A stretch of DNA of 64,000 bases from the NCBI RefSeq assembly GCF_001632365.1, contig NW_024468540.1, positions 186,001 to 250,000 of the forward strand. Reading direction: 5' to 3'. Made by a program: the position numbers and the translations under genes. The DNA is from Laetiporus sulphureus 93-53 (lineage: Eukaryota; Basidiomycota; Agaricomycetes; Polyporales; Laetiporaceae). The notes under the pieces were generated by a model, which did not search any database, was not told where the DNA came from, and saw nothing but the letters and a program-made list of their open reading frames with translations. This document shows positions 1 through 11,547 of the stretch, piece by piece; positions within the stretch are counted from its first letter, which is position 1; each line of letters opens with the position of its first letter.

Positions 1-620
1 ATTTGTGGTCGCATTCAATGGCTCCGTCTGTTCGACATCGAGGTCCTGAAAGCTCCGAGGATCACTTCTACCATATGCATCCAGGAAAATCATCTGAGGC
101 ACAGATTTCCGGCTGTGGATCAACCTTGCGCGTTACTGGGATCGCACTTGGACGGAGGCGGTCAGGGTCCGGCCACAGGAAACTTCCACTGGCGGCTATT
201 CGCCTCATGGACAACGACGGTCGTGGGATCAAGACCCATGGAGGTGACAGGCTAATTATTCTGCGAAGAACAGATGACGCCGCAAGCCAGGAAGGTGGAA
301 GAACGCAAGTAGGGCCGTTGGGCGCCAGCTAATACTGATGGCCGCACAAGCGCCTACTAAGAGACGCCCGGGTCAAGTCTGAGCGTGCGCTTGTCGGCTG
401 CATGGACTCCTTCGCTGGAATGGTCAGAGATGAGATTGCCAATATCTGCGTTTCAGAGGTAAGCATGTGCTTCGAGATCTACTAGAGGTGTCTCACCTTG
501 TCTTGTCTGTTACCAGGTTCTCTTGTCATGCCGAGAGGTGGTCTTCTCATGACACGCCACGGCTGGGTACTACTTATAGGGCTCCCCACACAAGTTTCTG
601 CAGCAGTTTGACATCCAAAG
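1..620. other. Left-edge intergenic stretch
   Basis: No coding segment with a recognisable family signature is seen on either strand. An open frame of about 109 codons at 3-332 has low-complexity basic content and no conserved motif. An AT-rich TATA-like patch near 570-578 lies about 45 bases upstream of the amidohydrolase ATG at 621 and could belong to its promoter. Confidence 0.4.
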
Positions 621-3327
621 ATGCCCCCTCTCTGCGATTGTAATCAAATTCTCCGCAGACGTACGCCCTCTGAAGAGAAGAAAACTCCAGAGCCTCCCTT
701 CAGCGGTGCTGCACCCGCCACCCGGCATCTGTTCGGCGTGTCCCGTACTAGTCGACTATGCCTTCTTATCGTCTCTGTAGCGCTTTCACTGTACTTCTTC
801 GTCCAGCGTCCATCATCAGACGATCTACCTGGATCTTACGCTGTATGCTCCCCGAGCGGAGCCTATATATATACTGCGGATGACACCAATACTCGAGTAC
901 AGTGTCTCGTTGTCCATCGGTCACATTTTGTGGATACAGGGTCTCTAGGTACGTTTTCCCCCGTATTTAGCGATAAGATGTGCTAATATTGTGTGCGCCT
1001 CAGACGACGTCCGGCGGCGATGGTCTGAGGCAACTCGCCAGTCAAAACGTTCGGATAACGCCTTGCCACGCCAACTTGAGATCCGATACATTAAACCTGG
1101 CCAGGTTGTACTGCCGGGGTTGAGCGGTATGTCCGAGGCGGAGTGGTAACCTGCGAATAAACACTGCGGCTGACGAGTGTGGCATAGATTCTCATGCCCA
1201 TATTCTTGAGTACGGAGCGATGAAGCAAATGCCAATGGAGGATGCACGCACTGTTGAGGGTTGGTATATCATAATAAGTGTCCAGACCCTGGACTAATGG
1301 ACTCACAGAGACTGTGCGGCGCGTCCGAGAATACATACTGTCCGACCCAGATCTCAAGCATGACAAGACGAAGTTCGTGGAGGGCTGGGGTTGGGACCAC
1401 ACAAACTGGGAACGTGACGATTGGCCAAGCTTTGTCCGTATGCGTCTTTTTGTAGCTGTTAGTTCTCCTCTCACCGAACTCGACGATTGATGCTCAACAG
1501 GAACACCTCGAAGCAGACCCGGTTGTAGCAGGACGGCCTATCGTGCTCCAGAGCAAAGACGGACATGCCCTCTGGGTCTCCTCGCTTGTCCTGCAATCGA
1601 TGGAGCCGTTACCAGATGAGGTGGAAGGCGGCGCAATCATTCGCAATTCGTCCGGAAGAGCACTCGGTAATTAAGCACTCACTTGATAAAGAAGGCAATT
1701 GTATTGACGATCGATGACAGGTGTGTTTTTGGATAACGCGCAGGAACTGGTCAAACGACCGATCCCAACGTACAAAGCGCTGGAGAAGCGATTCGCGGCG
1801 ACTGTTCGGGATGCGCTCTCTCACGGCTTGACAACCATTCATGATGCAGGCTTCGATCCTATGTCGTTGAACTTCTTTCGCCGGTAAGCCGACTTGCAGT
1901 ATCAGTAGCCTTGTGTCATTGACGCACGTCCCCAGGCAGGCCGACGAGGGAAGACTGCCCGTATGTGGTCTGAGACGCTAGAAGCATAATTGATTGATCA
2001 GATCTTCCTCGTCAGATCCGCATCTATGGAATGACATATTTTGACGAGAGCGCGGAATATTGGGGAGATAATGCTGTCAAAGTACTCGGTGCCGGCGATA
2101 ACAGGTTGTGGGCGCGTAGTGTCAAGATATTCGCGGATGGTGAGGTCTTCTTGCCTGGATCATCGCAATTGGAAATATAACTCTTATTAGGTGCCCTCCG
2201 CTCTGGAGGGGCAGCTGTACGCATTCATGCGTTGTGTAATGCGCTATTTTCTCATTGTTCATCCAGCTCTACGCACCCTATGCGGACAATCCTGACAGTC
2301 GAGGACTGATGCGCATAGAACCAGAGGTGTTGAAGACGGTGATACCAAGGTTCATGCGCGACGGTTGGCAAGTGGTGCGTGAGCATGTTCGCCGGCTTGA
2401 TCGTATTCGCTGATCTTCTCAGAATGTCCATGCAATCGGCGACCGTGCGAATGGCATGGTTTTGGATGCGTTCGAGGAGGCTCTGAAGCATGCCAACGTG
2501 ACTGCTCTTCGACCTCGCCTTGAACATGCGCAGATACTAGCAGAAGCTGATATGGCCCGCTTTGGTGACCTTGGAGGTGATTTTTTCCCAAGCGGAGATC
2601 ACAGGGCATTTCATGACGTTTCATCTCTAGTTATCGCGAGCATTCAACCCACACACGCGTCAGTCGGGCTGTCTTACGAGCGACAACACATTCATTACAC
2701 TGACGCATTTGCAATGCAGTATCAGCGACATGTGGTTCGGCGAAGAACGACTGGTGAGCCCCTTCTCATACGTTTCAATTCCGAGGGCTGACTCATTGCA
2801 TAGGGCCCAGAGCGTGTCAAGGGCCTTTACGCTTTCCGCAGCATCCTCGATCATGGTGCCCGCATCACTTTGGGTTCTGACAGTCCCGTGGAGGAGATTA
2901 ACCCGCTCGCGGGGTTCTACGCAGCCGTCACAAGACTGTCAAAGGATGGCAGGTCTCCCCATGGCCCAGGAGGTTGGTGAGTACCCCCAATCATATTGCT
3001 GCATTGCTCCCATACTCAAGATATCAATTTCTATTCCTTATAGGTTCCCCGAACAGCGGATGACGCGAGAGGAGGCGCTGAGAGGTGTGTTATTTCCGCT
3101 GCGTCACACAAGCAAAAGACTGAAGGAGTCTCCCTATGGCAGGCATGACGATCGATCCAGCATATGCCTCATTTACAGATGGAATCCTTGGCTCCGTAAC
3201 CGCGGGAAAGCGTGCGGACTATGTCATCCTATCGCAGGATATCATGACTATCCCTCCCGAGAACATTCTGGATGCCCGGGTTGTTGCCACAGTCATCGAT
3301 GGCAGGCTTGTGTACGGTATGGTGTAG
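621..3327 (+). CDS. Membrane-anchored YtcJ-type amidohydrolase (family 3)
   Basis: Metal-dependent hydrolase of the amidohydrolase superfamily, family 3. Substrates in this family are cyclic amides, carbamates or similar C-N bonds; the substrate here is unknown. The first exon holds a hydrophobic segment (about residues 42-62, [15 protein letters not shown]) that looks like a signal anchor, so the enzyme is probably on a membrane facing the secretory lumen or outside. After splicing (donor at about 950, acceptor at about 1004) the metal-binding motif reads [15 protein letters not shown]. Later family signatures appear in order: [51 protein letters not shown] and [13 protein letters not shown]. 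The protein ends in the usual C-terminal beta segment ([22 protein letters not shown]). About a dozen short introns interrupt it. The start at 621 is the first ATG before the anchor. All metal ligands expected for the family seem present, so it looks functional. Family assignment is firm; substrate and location are inferred. Confidence 0.9.
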
Positions 3328-3709
3328 CCTAAGAATATCATGATCAAACAAGTGGATTAGTATAAATTTCGAAAACTATTGCGCAATTATCACCACAACG
3401 TTCTCAACTAAGATTTCGGTGGCTTCGAGCCGATCTTGCCGGTGAAGCCATGCACAGTCAGCAGCCTTCGTTCTTGGGTTGGCCTGCATAGTCTTTTTAT
3501 ACGCGAGTCAAACCAATTTTCACAGTGGTTGAGCATCCGAACACATGCAAGCTGACTTAGCCAGGCAAGAGCTGCAGCGAGCGAGACATTGAAAGCTCGG
3601 AATTGATAGCCACAGACACGAGCACGTGACCGTGTCCATCTCGGCGCGCGTCGGCCACGCTCCCGCCACTAACGCGTCTTGCTCTGTGCTACCATCTTCG
3701 TCGCCCATA

Positions 3710-6700
3710 ATGCCCGCTTTCCAGAATCCTCACCTCAACAGCGTGCAGAAAAGAAAGTCAGATGCACATGAGCAGGACACAGCAGCTCGCAAGCGGCAGG
3801 CGTTGGAAGGAGGATCTTCCGTCTCGAATAATGGCAGAGCGGGGGACGATCTTGCGGGAGAGAAACGTTGGATGGTGCTGTGGTACGTCATTAGTCCGTC
3901 ACTGTCTAGAGTTGGTCTAACGCTTTGATTGCAGGAGAAACCCGCAATATAAGAAGCACAAGACATGGGATGGCGATGCTGTACTGGTTATACGGGGAAA
4001 CACGTGCACATTGTATGAGAGCGACGGCAGAATGTACGCGATGTAACGTCTCATCCTGCTTTATTTTTGCTTACCCCCGTATAGCCTAGTGTCTGGAAAG
4101 CCCCATGGGATCGAGGGTGTCCACAAGATCGTCGAAGGCGCCAACTTCACAGTGGGAAATAAAGAGCTGGAGATTGATCGCTATGTTGAACGTGAAGACT
4201 TTCTTGCCGGACGATGCTTTGGAAACGGAGGCCGTTCCTCTGCCGCTGCCACAGACTCTAGCTCGTCTGCGGCCAAGCCCTTTGCTCCGCTTAGACCGAA
4301 GATCATTAACACATTCAAGCCCCCTTCTACTGCAGCAGCACCGAACAGGCAACCTATTCAATTGGAACCGGTAGATTTGGTCTCAAAGGGTGACAAACCA
4401 AGTAATAAAGAGAGGGTGCAGACTCTGTCATGGGCCGCGAACTGGTAAGTCTGATGGGATAAAAGCCTTTGAGCGCTATTGAACGCGCATATAGGCGAAA
4501 ACCGCAGCAGAAGAAGCACAAGACATGGGATGGTGATGCGTGGGTAACTCTCCGAGAAGAAAAGCTAATTTTGTTTTCGGATACGGGCGTGATGTTCGAT
4601 CAATCGCTGTACGCTAAGGGCAGAATACTAACCTGAGTATTCGTAGAATCGGTACGAAGAAGTGGGATGGGCTTCCTCTATATAGCGGCTACTCGACATT
4701 CATCGGCGGTCGGGAGGTAGAACTAGACCGCAAAGCTGCGGAATCCGAGCTTCCAGCCATTGTAGGATCCTCCGTTGAGCCGACTTCGGATGTCGAATTG
4801 GAGATTCCTCTCGTATCCGAAGCCCGTTCACCATTCCTTTTAAAAGCTCACGCAGGAAGTGAGAAAGCAGAACACGCAACAGATATGAACCTCAATGCTA
4901 GCCTCCATAAGTTCGTACCTCCGTCCTCATTTTACGGCAATCCTTCACCGAAGCCGAAGCCGAAGCCGAAAGGCCCACTGTAAGCCACCAGTTCATTCAC
5001 ATTTCTGCCTTCTAATATGTTCCCTCGTATTCTATCAGGCACGATCCTAGTGCCGAAGGGGCGGTTGTCATGAAAGCCCCTACAAAGGAGCACATTGCCA
5101 AGCATAACAGACGGTACTCCGATCCGAACTGCCTTTCCATATCGACATTAGCTTATCGTCGCTCGTTCGCTCGTTTCCGCCTAGGAATCTTCCCGTGGTG
5201 GATGTCGTGATCGACCCCATTGTCGCACGGCGGGCAAGGCCGCACCAGATAGAAGGTACCTTTCTAACATTGTCATGGGAGCTGTGCATCTTTCTCATCT
5301 GTCATCCGAGGTGTCAAATTCATGTACGAGTGTGTCATGGGCCTGCGGAAGCATGAAGGCAATGGATGCATCTTGGCAGACGAAATGTATGCCCGTTATT
5401 TGAGTCCTCTTCGTCAGCATCTGCTGATAATTTGCCATCCGCTTCAGGGGTATGGGTAAAACATTGCAGGTGAATATTCTCCAGTTCCTCGTCGCGCTCA
5501 GCTAAGAAAGTTCTAGACCATAGCGCTCTGTTGGACACTACTCAGTACGGCTTCCGTCAGCGTCTATATTATACCATTGATGCGAGAGAGCTTCTGTTCG
5601 AACAGAACAGAATCCGTACACGGGTGCAGGACCAGTCGTGGGCAAGATTCTGATAGCCTGTCCAGTCACGTTGATCAACGTAAGTCGAACACGCTAGCCT
5701 TCCGTAGCATATATTCGGGAAGTCTAATCTACTGAATGGATAGAACTGGAAGAGTGAATTTCACAAATGGTCAGTCGGTAGAATTTACTACTTTTGCGGA
5801 TACTGAGCGGAGCCAGGCTCGGCAAGGATCGGGTAGGCATTTTTGTTGGGGACAAGGGCAAGGGCAACATCAAACATTTCATGAACTCGTGAGATCAAAG
5901 CGCTTGTCTTTCACGACTTCACTGACGCCCGGAATCCCGTGATCTACAGAAGGGCCCATCAGGTCTTGGTTATCGGCTACGAGCGTCTCCGGACGGTTAT
6001 GTAAGTGTAGTAACCGCACCGCGACGAGACATGGTAGCTAAGTTTGCGCTACTATAGCAAGGATTTAGCATACTGCAAGTAAGTATCGGACAACAGTGAA
6101 AATTGATTGCAGCTGATGTCGGATCCTGCGCACTAGTCCGCCCATCGGTTTGATAATTTGTGATGAAGGTGCGGTAAGCGACTGCAATGCATTCGTATCC
6201 TGATTTACATCATCGGTCTAGGTCACCGGCTCAAGTCAGCCAATAACAAGACCTCCACCATGTTCGAAGCGCTCCGGACGCCTCGACGCATCATTCTTTC
6301 CGGCACACCAATCCAGAATGATTTGGGAGAATTCCACGCGATGGTGAGGGCAGCCTATTCTGAAGCCGAGAGGCACTAATACAGACCATGCCGTTAGGCT
6401 GATTTCTGCAACCCGGGTCTTCTCGGTGTGTTGGTCGAGCTATAAATGACCGTTCTCACAAGTGACGTTTCAATTTCCTTAGACGATTATAATACATTCC
6501 GGAGGGTATACGAAGTTCCAATTTTGAAGAGCCGAGCGCCCGGTTGTTCAGCCAAAGAAACGGAGCTCGGCGAGGCTCGGTCGGCACAAGTATGCACCCT
6601 CGAAACCAATGGCCTCATCTATTGCTGAAAATGTTCGTGCGGCAGCTCTCGACTATCGCTCGTAGTTTCGTGCTAAGAAGAGACGCAACCATCCTGAAGA

Positions 6701-8683
6701 AGTACCTTCCGCCCAAGTGTATGTATTCTATCGTTGCACGTAACTAATTAACTAGTACTCATTCACGTTGCACTAGACGAATATGTCGTTTTCGTCACCC
6801 CTACCAAGCTGCAGCTCTCAATCTTCAACAAAATCCTCTCCGCAGACAAGCTTGACAATCTTGTCCGAAATTCGACGGCCGAATCCCTGGCTCTTATCAA
6901 CATACTAACCAAGATCAGCAATAGCCCGATCTTGCTTAAAGCGACACTTGACCAGGCAAAGAGCAGAGCCGACCAGGGCAGCGATATCATCAAGAAGAAT
7001 GCGATCGAGGAAGCTGTCATGCTATTGCCCGAACGAGCCAGAGTGGATGACGTGTCGCTGAGCGGTAAGTCGGTGCAATGCATGGATGATATTGTGTCTA
7101 ATTGAACGTTCGTCAGGGAAACTCACCGCTTTGGCTAACTTGCTCGGAGCTCTGCGTGAGGTGAGTTCGGGCCATCCTATTGTCGCGTTGACGCTGACTA
7201 GTGTCACAGCAAACGGAAGAGAAATGCATCATCGTGTCACACTATACCTCCACACTCAATATCGTCGAGGCGTTTTGCCAGAAGAAGAGATATACGTATC
7301 ACCGGTTGGATGGGTGAGTATTCACCGTCTACAACATCAGCATGAAAGTGATGCATTTGGCACCCTTTAGGCAAACACCAGCCCAGAAGAGACAAGAATA
7401 CGTCAACGAGTTTAATAAGGCCTCGCAAGCGAAACGATGTGCGTGCTTTCCAAAGTTCTGTATATTACATACCTAATTCCATCATAGTCCTCTTCTTACT
7501 AAGCTCCAAAGCGGGGGGAGTAGGGCTTAACCTCATAGGGGCATCGAGGCTCTGTCTCATCGATTCCGATTGGAATCCAAGGTATGCACGCTTGCATTTT
7601 CCCGATTAAGTGACTGAGAAAGTTGTTCAGCCATGATCTGCAATCCATGGCGCGTATCCATCGGTAAGTTTCACGCTTGCGAAGGTTCAAAAGCCTAAAC
7701 ATCGACTCCGTAGCGATGGGCAGAAGCGCCCTGTGTTCATCTATCGCTTCCTGACAGCTGGTGCAATTGATGGTGAGACATCATCTGAGCGGCTCATTGC
7801 AGAACATCTGACAGCGCATTGGACAACAGAGAAAATATATCAGCGGCAAGTGACGAAGTTAGGCTTAAGCGCTTGTGAGTATCACCGTTATCTCGATCGT
7901 GAGCAAGCCATTGATATGACTACGCAGCTTTGATGGGCAATGTATGAGCCCCCGCGTCTGCTCTTATCGGAACATACTCATTGTCAGCAATAGGGAACTT
8001 CTGATTCAAAGTCGGATTCGTTTACACGCAAAGATGTCAGTTATCATGGCCTTATTCATGAAAGCGCTGCTCACACAGTGCCTGTGCAGCTGCGTGATAT
8101 CTTCACCATCTATCCTCATACGCCCTGCCATACCCATGATCTACTGGAGTGTCCCTGTGAATTGTCCGAGGGAATGTCCAGGCCTTTGGATGCTGATCTA
8201 GCTGAACAGCTGGCTGAAGATGAAGATGAAGAAGATGATGAGAAGCCAATGAGCTTCATCAGTGCATCTCAAGTAAAACCGGAACAGATAGAGAGACTTG
8301 ATCGGGCGGTGGGTGGTCCATGACCGGGTCTGCGAGCTCAAACTAATGTAAACGGGCAGTACATGAAGCAGAAGAAGGCGCAACTAGCTGCGCTCGGTGA
8401 ATGGACGCATATCAATTGCCTCAAGCCAAATGCTCAAGAGATTATTCGTGACGGGATTCTCAGCGACTTGCTATACTCTCGGCCCAAGGAGAAGAGAGAA
8501 TCGTCGGCAATTCCGCAGTCCCGGGTAGAGGCGTTGCTCGAGGCAGTTGATCTTGAGAACATCATGACTGTCCCTGACCTGACTGTCGACGAGGTCCCAG
8601 GAGGTACAATCTCTTTCCTCTTCGAACGCGGGTCAAACACTCCGCTAGACGATGATGACGACAGCTCACAAAGAGTAGAGTAA
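3710..8683 (+). CDS. rdh54: RAD54B/Rdh54 (Tid1)-type SNF2 DNA translocase
   Basis: SWI2/SNF2 ATPase that remodels Rad51/Dmc1 filaments and chromatin during homologous recombination in the nucleus. Seen after splicing: Walker A region ILADEMGMGKTLQT (5375-5525), [19 protein letters not shown], the DEAD-like motif as ICDEGHRLKS (6150-6240), [12 protein letters not shown] (6300), and C-lobe motifs [20 protein letters not shown] and ARIHRDGQKR (7510-7730). The N-terminus carries a RAD54B-type domain whose core, [10 protein letters not shown], occurs twice, at 3951-3983 and 4511-4540. A Pro-Lys repeat sits near 4950-4980. The C-terminal tail ([23 protein letters not shown], then acidic DEDEEDDE) is typical of Rad54 relatives. 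It is split by more than 20 short introns, including the 47-base one after HKW. The ATG at 3710 was chosen because it opens the frame into the first repeat. RAD54B is favoured over RAD54 because of the N-terminal domain. Confidence 0.93.
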
Positions 8684-9780
8684 TTTTCACCTTACACTTG
8701 AAACACTAGATCTCGTTTTGATACAATCACAATCAGATAGACCTGTACAATGTAGACCACATATTCATGACCCCATACGGCACGCGTTCGTCAGAACCTG
8801 TCACGGTCCTCACTTATAGTCATGTGAAGCTCGCGCTTGACGCGGAGGACCAAGCTCGCATTTACCACTCGCTCGTTCGGACTTCTTGCACCAAAACCAC
8901 GCCCGTTAATGCGCCATAGGCGTACAAGGATTATGGAGGGTGACTCGAGAGAATATTTACGGGCGACTTGAACACACATATTTTTCTGCAGACCTTTGAC
9001 AGTCGCGTCCCTTGGCCCGTCTCGCAATTGTCGATGGCTTTGAGGGGGGAAAAACGCGTCATGAAAGCGAGCCTATCGCATTGGAATTGATGCCAACATA
9101 TAGTACCAACACATCTTCACGGCAAAAGAGGGAGAACCTGAGCTGCAGAGGAACAAACCTCCGAAGAAACCGCCCCCGGATTTCATGAGCGGTGCGCCAC
9201 CAGAAGCTGCATCTTCAAGATAGGAGAGAACGCGAACCGCCGGGGTGATAATAGGACCGAGAAAGAATTCTAGCGAGGCAGCAAAACTCAGCTGAACCGC
9301 GCAAGACGGTGAGGCCAACCATGACAATCTATTGCTCGCAATGACTGACAGTTGCCTTTGCTCCAACAGGCTTTTTCCAGCAGTCAGCTTCCTGTATTAT
9401 TGTCACCAGATAGCGGACCCGCGTTGGCACCGTTTCCTCTCTTGCTTCTCTCATTGAGTCCGCGATCAATGGGGCAGCCATAACACCACAAGAAAGTGCC
9501 CCCAAAGATTTTACATCACAGAAATTCCCGGAGCCAGCGGCGAAGAGGCGTCATTACAACTCTTCGGCAGAGCCCTCGTCTTCTCAAGGGAGCACACTCA
9601 GCCATGGCGCATTCTTGCCAGACGTGTCTGTCGTGATCGATCTTGATGCTGATTACTGGGTGGGGCATGTCGTCCCGTATATATGTGTTCCTGTCTACCA
9701 GTGTGCGCTCAATAATATTCCTAGTAACATTCTTCGTGTCATTAGAGTAATCAGGTACCAATATAACGAACGCACTTGAT
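8684..9780. other. Intergenic stretch downstream of rdh54 and qri7
   Basis: This gap lies between two convergent genes. A minus-strand frame at 9073-9366 is hydrophobic and glycine-rich but has no ATG near its start and no recognisable motif. A minus-strand ATG near 9481 opens a short frame (MAAPLIADSMREAREE) that could be the first exon of a very small gene. I cannot support either as real. Confidence 0.3.
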
Positions 9781-11308
9781 TCATGTGGCCATAATTGCAG
9801 GAGTGGCACCGTCGATCGTTGTATTAAATGACATGCTTGAACTGTCCTCGGCGCTAATGATTGGCCCTGAAGGGTCCAATTCTTCAATATTCCACTTGGA
9901 GCGAAGCTCATCACTGTACGCGTCAGTATCGCCTGCGAGGAAGCGATGCATGGACGCCCAGGCGATCATCACCGCATTGTCTGTTAAATTATATGCGTTA
10001 GATCGAATCGTGGCCGGAGGAGAACTAACTTGATATACCGGTGCATAGTGCTGGTGGAGGGAAAAGAAGAGCGATAGGTGCGTCGGGGTTTGCATTGTCG
10101 AGGCACGCGCGTAACCTGATCGCCAATGATTTAGAGAATGCCAGCGTCTACCGTGAATCAGTCGTCATACCTTTTCCTCAGGTATAAATTACTAGCCACT
10201 CCACCGCTGACGACAACGTCACGAATATTAATTCCCCTCCGCTGACAGAGTTGCAGCCCGAGTAGGAGCTTTTCCTCCAGCTGGCCGACAGCAGCCTTTT
10301 GGAATGATTCGGCGAGCGCATACCTGGTCGACTCATTGATCACGCCATTGCGCGAAAACAAGAAACGCTCGACAGTCGAGTGCAAGCCTGTATACGAGAA
10401 CGACAGGCGGCCATGCATCGGCAGGGGGATACGCGGGATGTCAGGATCGACCACCTCTCCTCCCGTAGGCGGTCCCGCTAAGACGAACTGTTCCAGTGCC
10501 GCTCCAAGTCCGAGCTGTGACCGTGGAAGCGCAAGCATGCGTGCGATCTTGTCAAACGCGCGCCCGACACTTTCGTCAAGCGCCGTTGCGAGTGTGCGGA
10601 AGGTGCGCGGAGAGGTCGCGAGCAGGAGGAGAGTATGCCCGCCTGAAACTAGCAACGTGAGGAAGGGGTATTGTGGTAGTTTATCGGTGGGTGTGGTTAG
10701 GAACGGCGTGAGAGCGTGTGCTTGCTAGATATGTCAGATTCGTGTGTGTTGCGCATGGAAGATGAGGAGACAGAGGGACAGACCATGTGGTGCACGCCGA
10801 CTAGAGGCTTGTTCAGCGCCGCAGCGAGGGTTTTTGATGCATTTGAGCAGACACTGAGGCAGCCGCCGATGCCTGGTCCGCGGGTGTATGCGATACCGTC
10901 GACGTCGGTCACGGACATATTGGCCTCTTGCAGGGCTCTGCGCACAGCACCGGGCTGCAGAGCGTATGAGGAACGGTGTGTTTTAGGAAACCGTGCGAGA
11001 CTCACCAAATTATGCTGGTGCGCCTGAATGGCGACGTAGGGATGTATCCCTCCGTACAGTTCGTTCCTGTGAACGAGAGGCTCAGCCGGTCTGTCAGTTT
11101 AAGAAGCCTGCAGCGCCACTCACAAATTGTCTTGCCTCACGACCACATTAGAGAGGATCTCGCGATTCGAGGTGACTACCGCTGCACAGGTGTCATCTGC
11201 AGAGGATTCAAGTGCGAGTACCGTGAATGTCCTGCGAGTTTGCTGCAATATCGAACTTGCTGTTGCAGCTGAGATTGAGCGAAGAACGGAGATGCCGTAC
11301 ATTCGCAA
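9781..11308 (-). CDS. qri7: Mitochondrial tRNA N6-threonylcarbamoyladenosine synthase (Qri7/OSGEPL1)
   Basis: Member of the Kae1/TsaD/Qri7 family, which transfers the threonylcarbamoyl group to A37 of ANN-decoding tRNAs. Qri7 is the mitochondrial form. The N-terminus is basic and hydroxylated with no acids before VLALESSADDTCAAVV, as expected for a mitochondrial presequence; the ESS.DDT start of the ASKHA fold follows directly. Further motifs: ELYGGIHPYVAIQAHQ, YTRGPGIGGCL, the metal-binding HHMQAHAL (made by splicing across about 10.73-10.79 kb), LLVSGGHTLLL, GRAFDKIARML, LSFSYTGLHS and VVSGGVASNLYLRKR. The last introns join LRKR to LRACLDNANPDAPIALLFPP and then to DNAVMIAWASMHRF, giving the usual end. 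The stop is at 9781-9783. Length and motif order match the family, so it looks intact. Confidence 0.93.
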
Positions 11309-11547
11309 GAGAGAGCGGGCGGAATATTCGTAGAATATTTTTGATGGATAACTACTAGACGACGAGAAAATTCCGCAGACAAATCCCGAGGAAAGCCAGC
11401 GCTTTCTCCTTTGTTACGTGCTGGCCGTTGCTGGACGACCACTCCTTTCGTGAACATCGTCTCTCTTCGCTATCTGTTCCGTCGCGCGGAACGCGGAACT
11501 CGACGTCAATGAGCCGTCTACGGTAACAAGGAGCACTAGCAACGACG

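Noticed and set aside
3..332. 109-codon frame at the left edge
   Set aside because: No conserved motif or plausible splice context.
9073..9366. Hydrophobic 97-codon minus-strand frame
   Set aside because: No ATG near its start and no family resemblance; may be chance. Kept only as a note in the gap entry.
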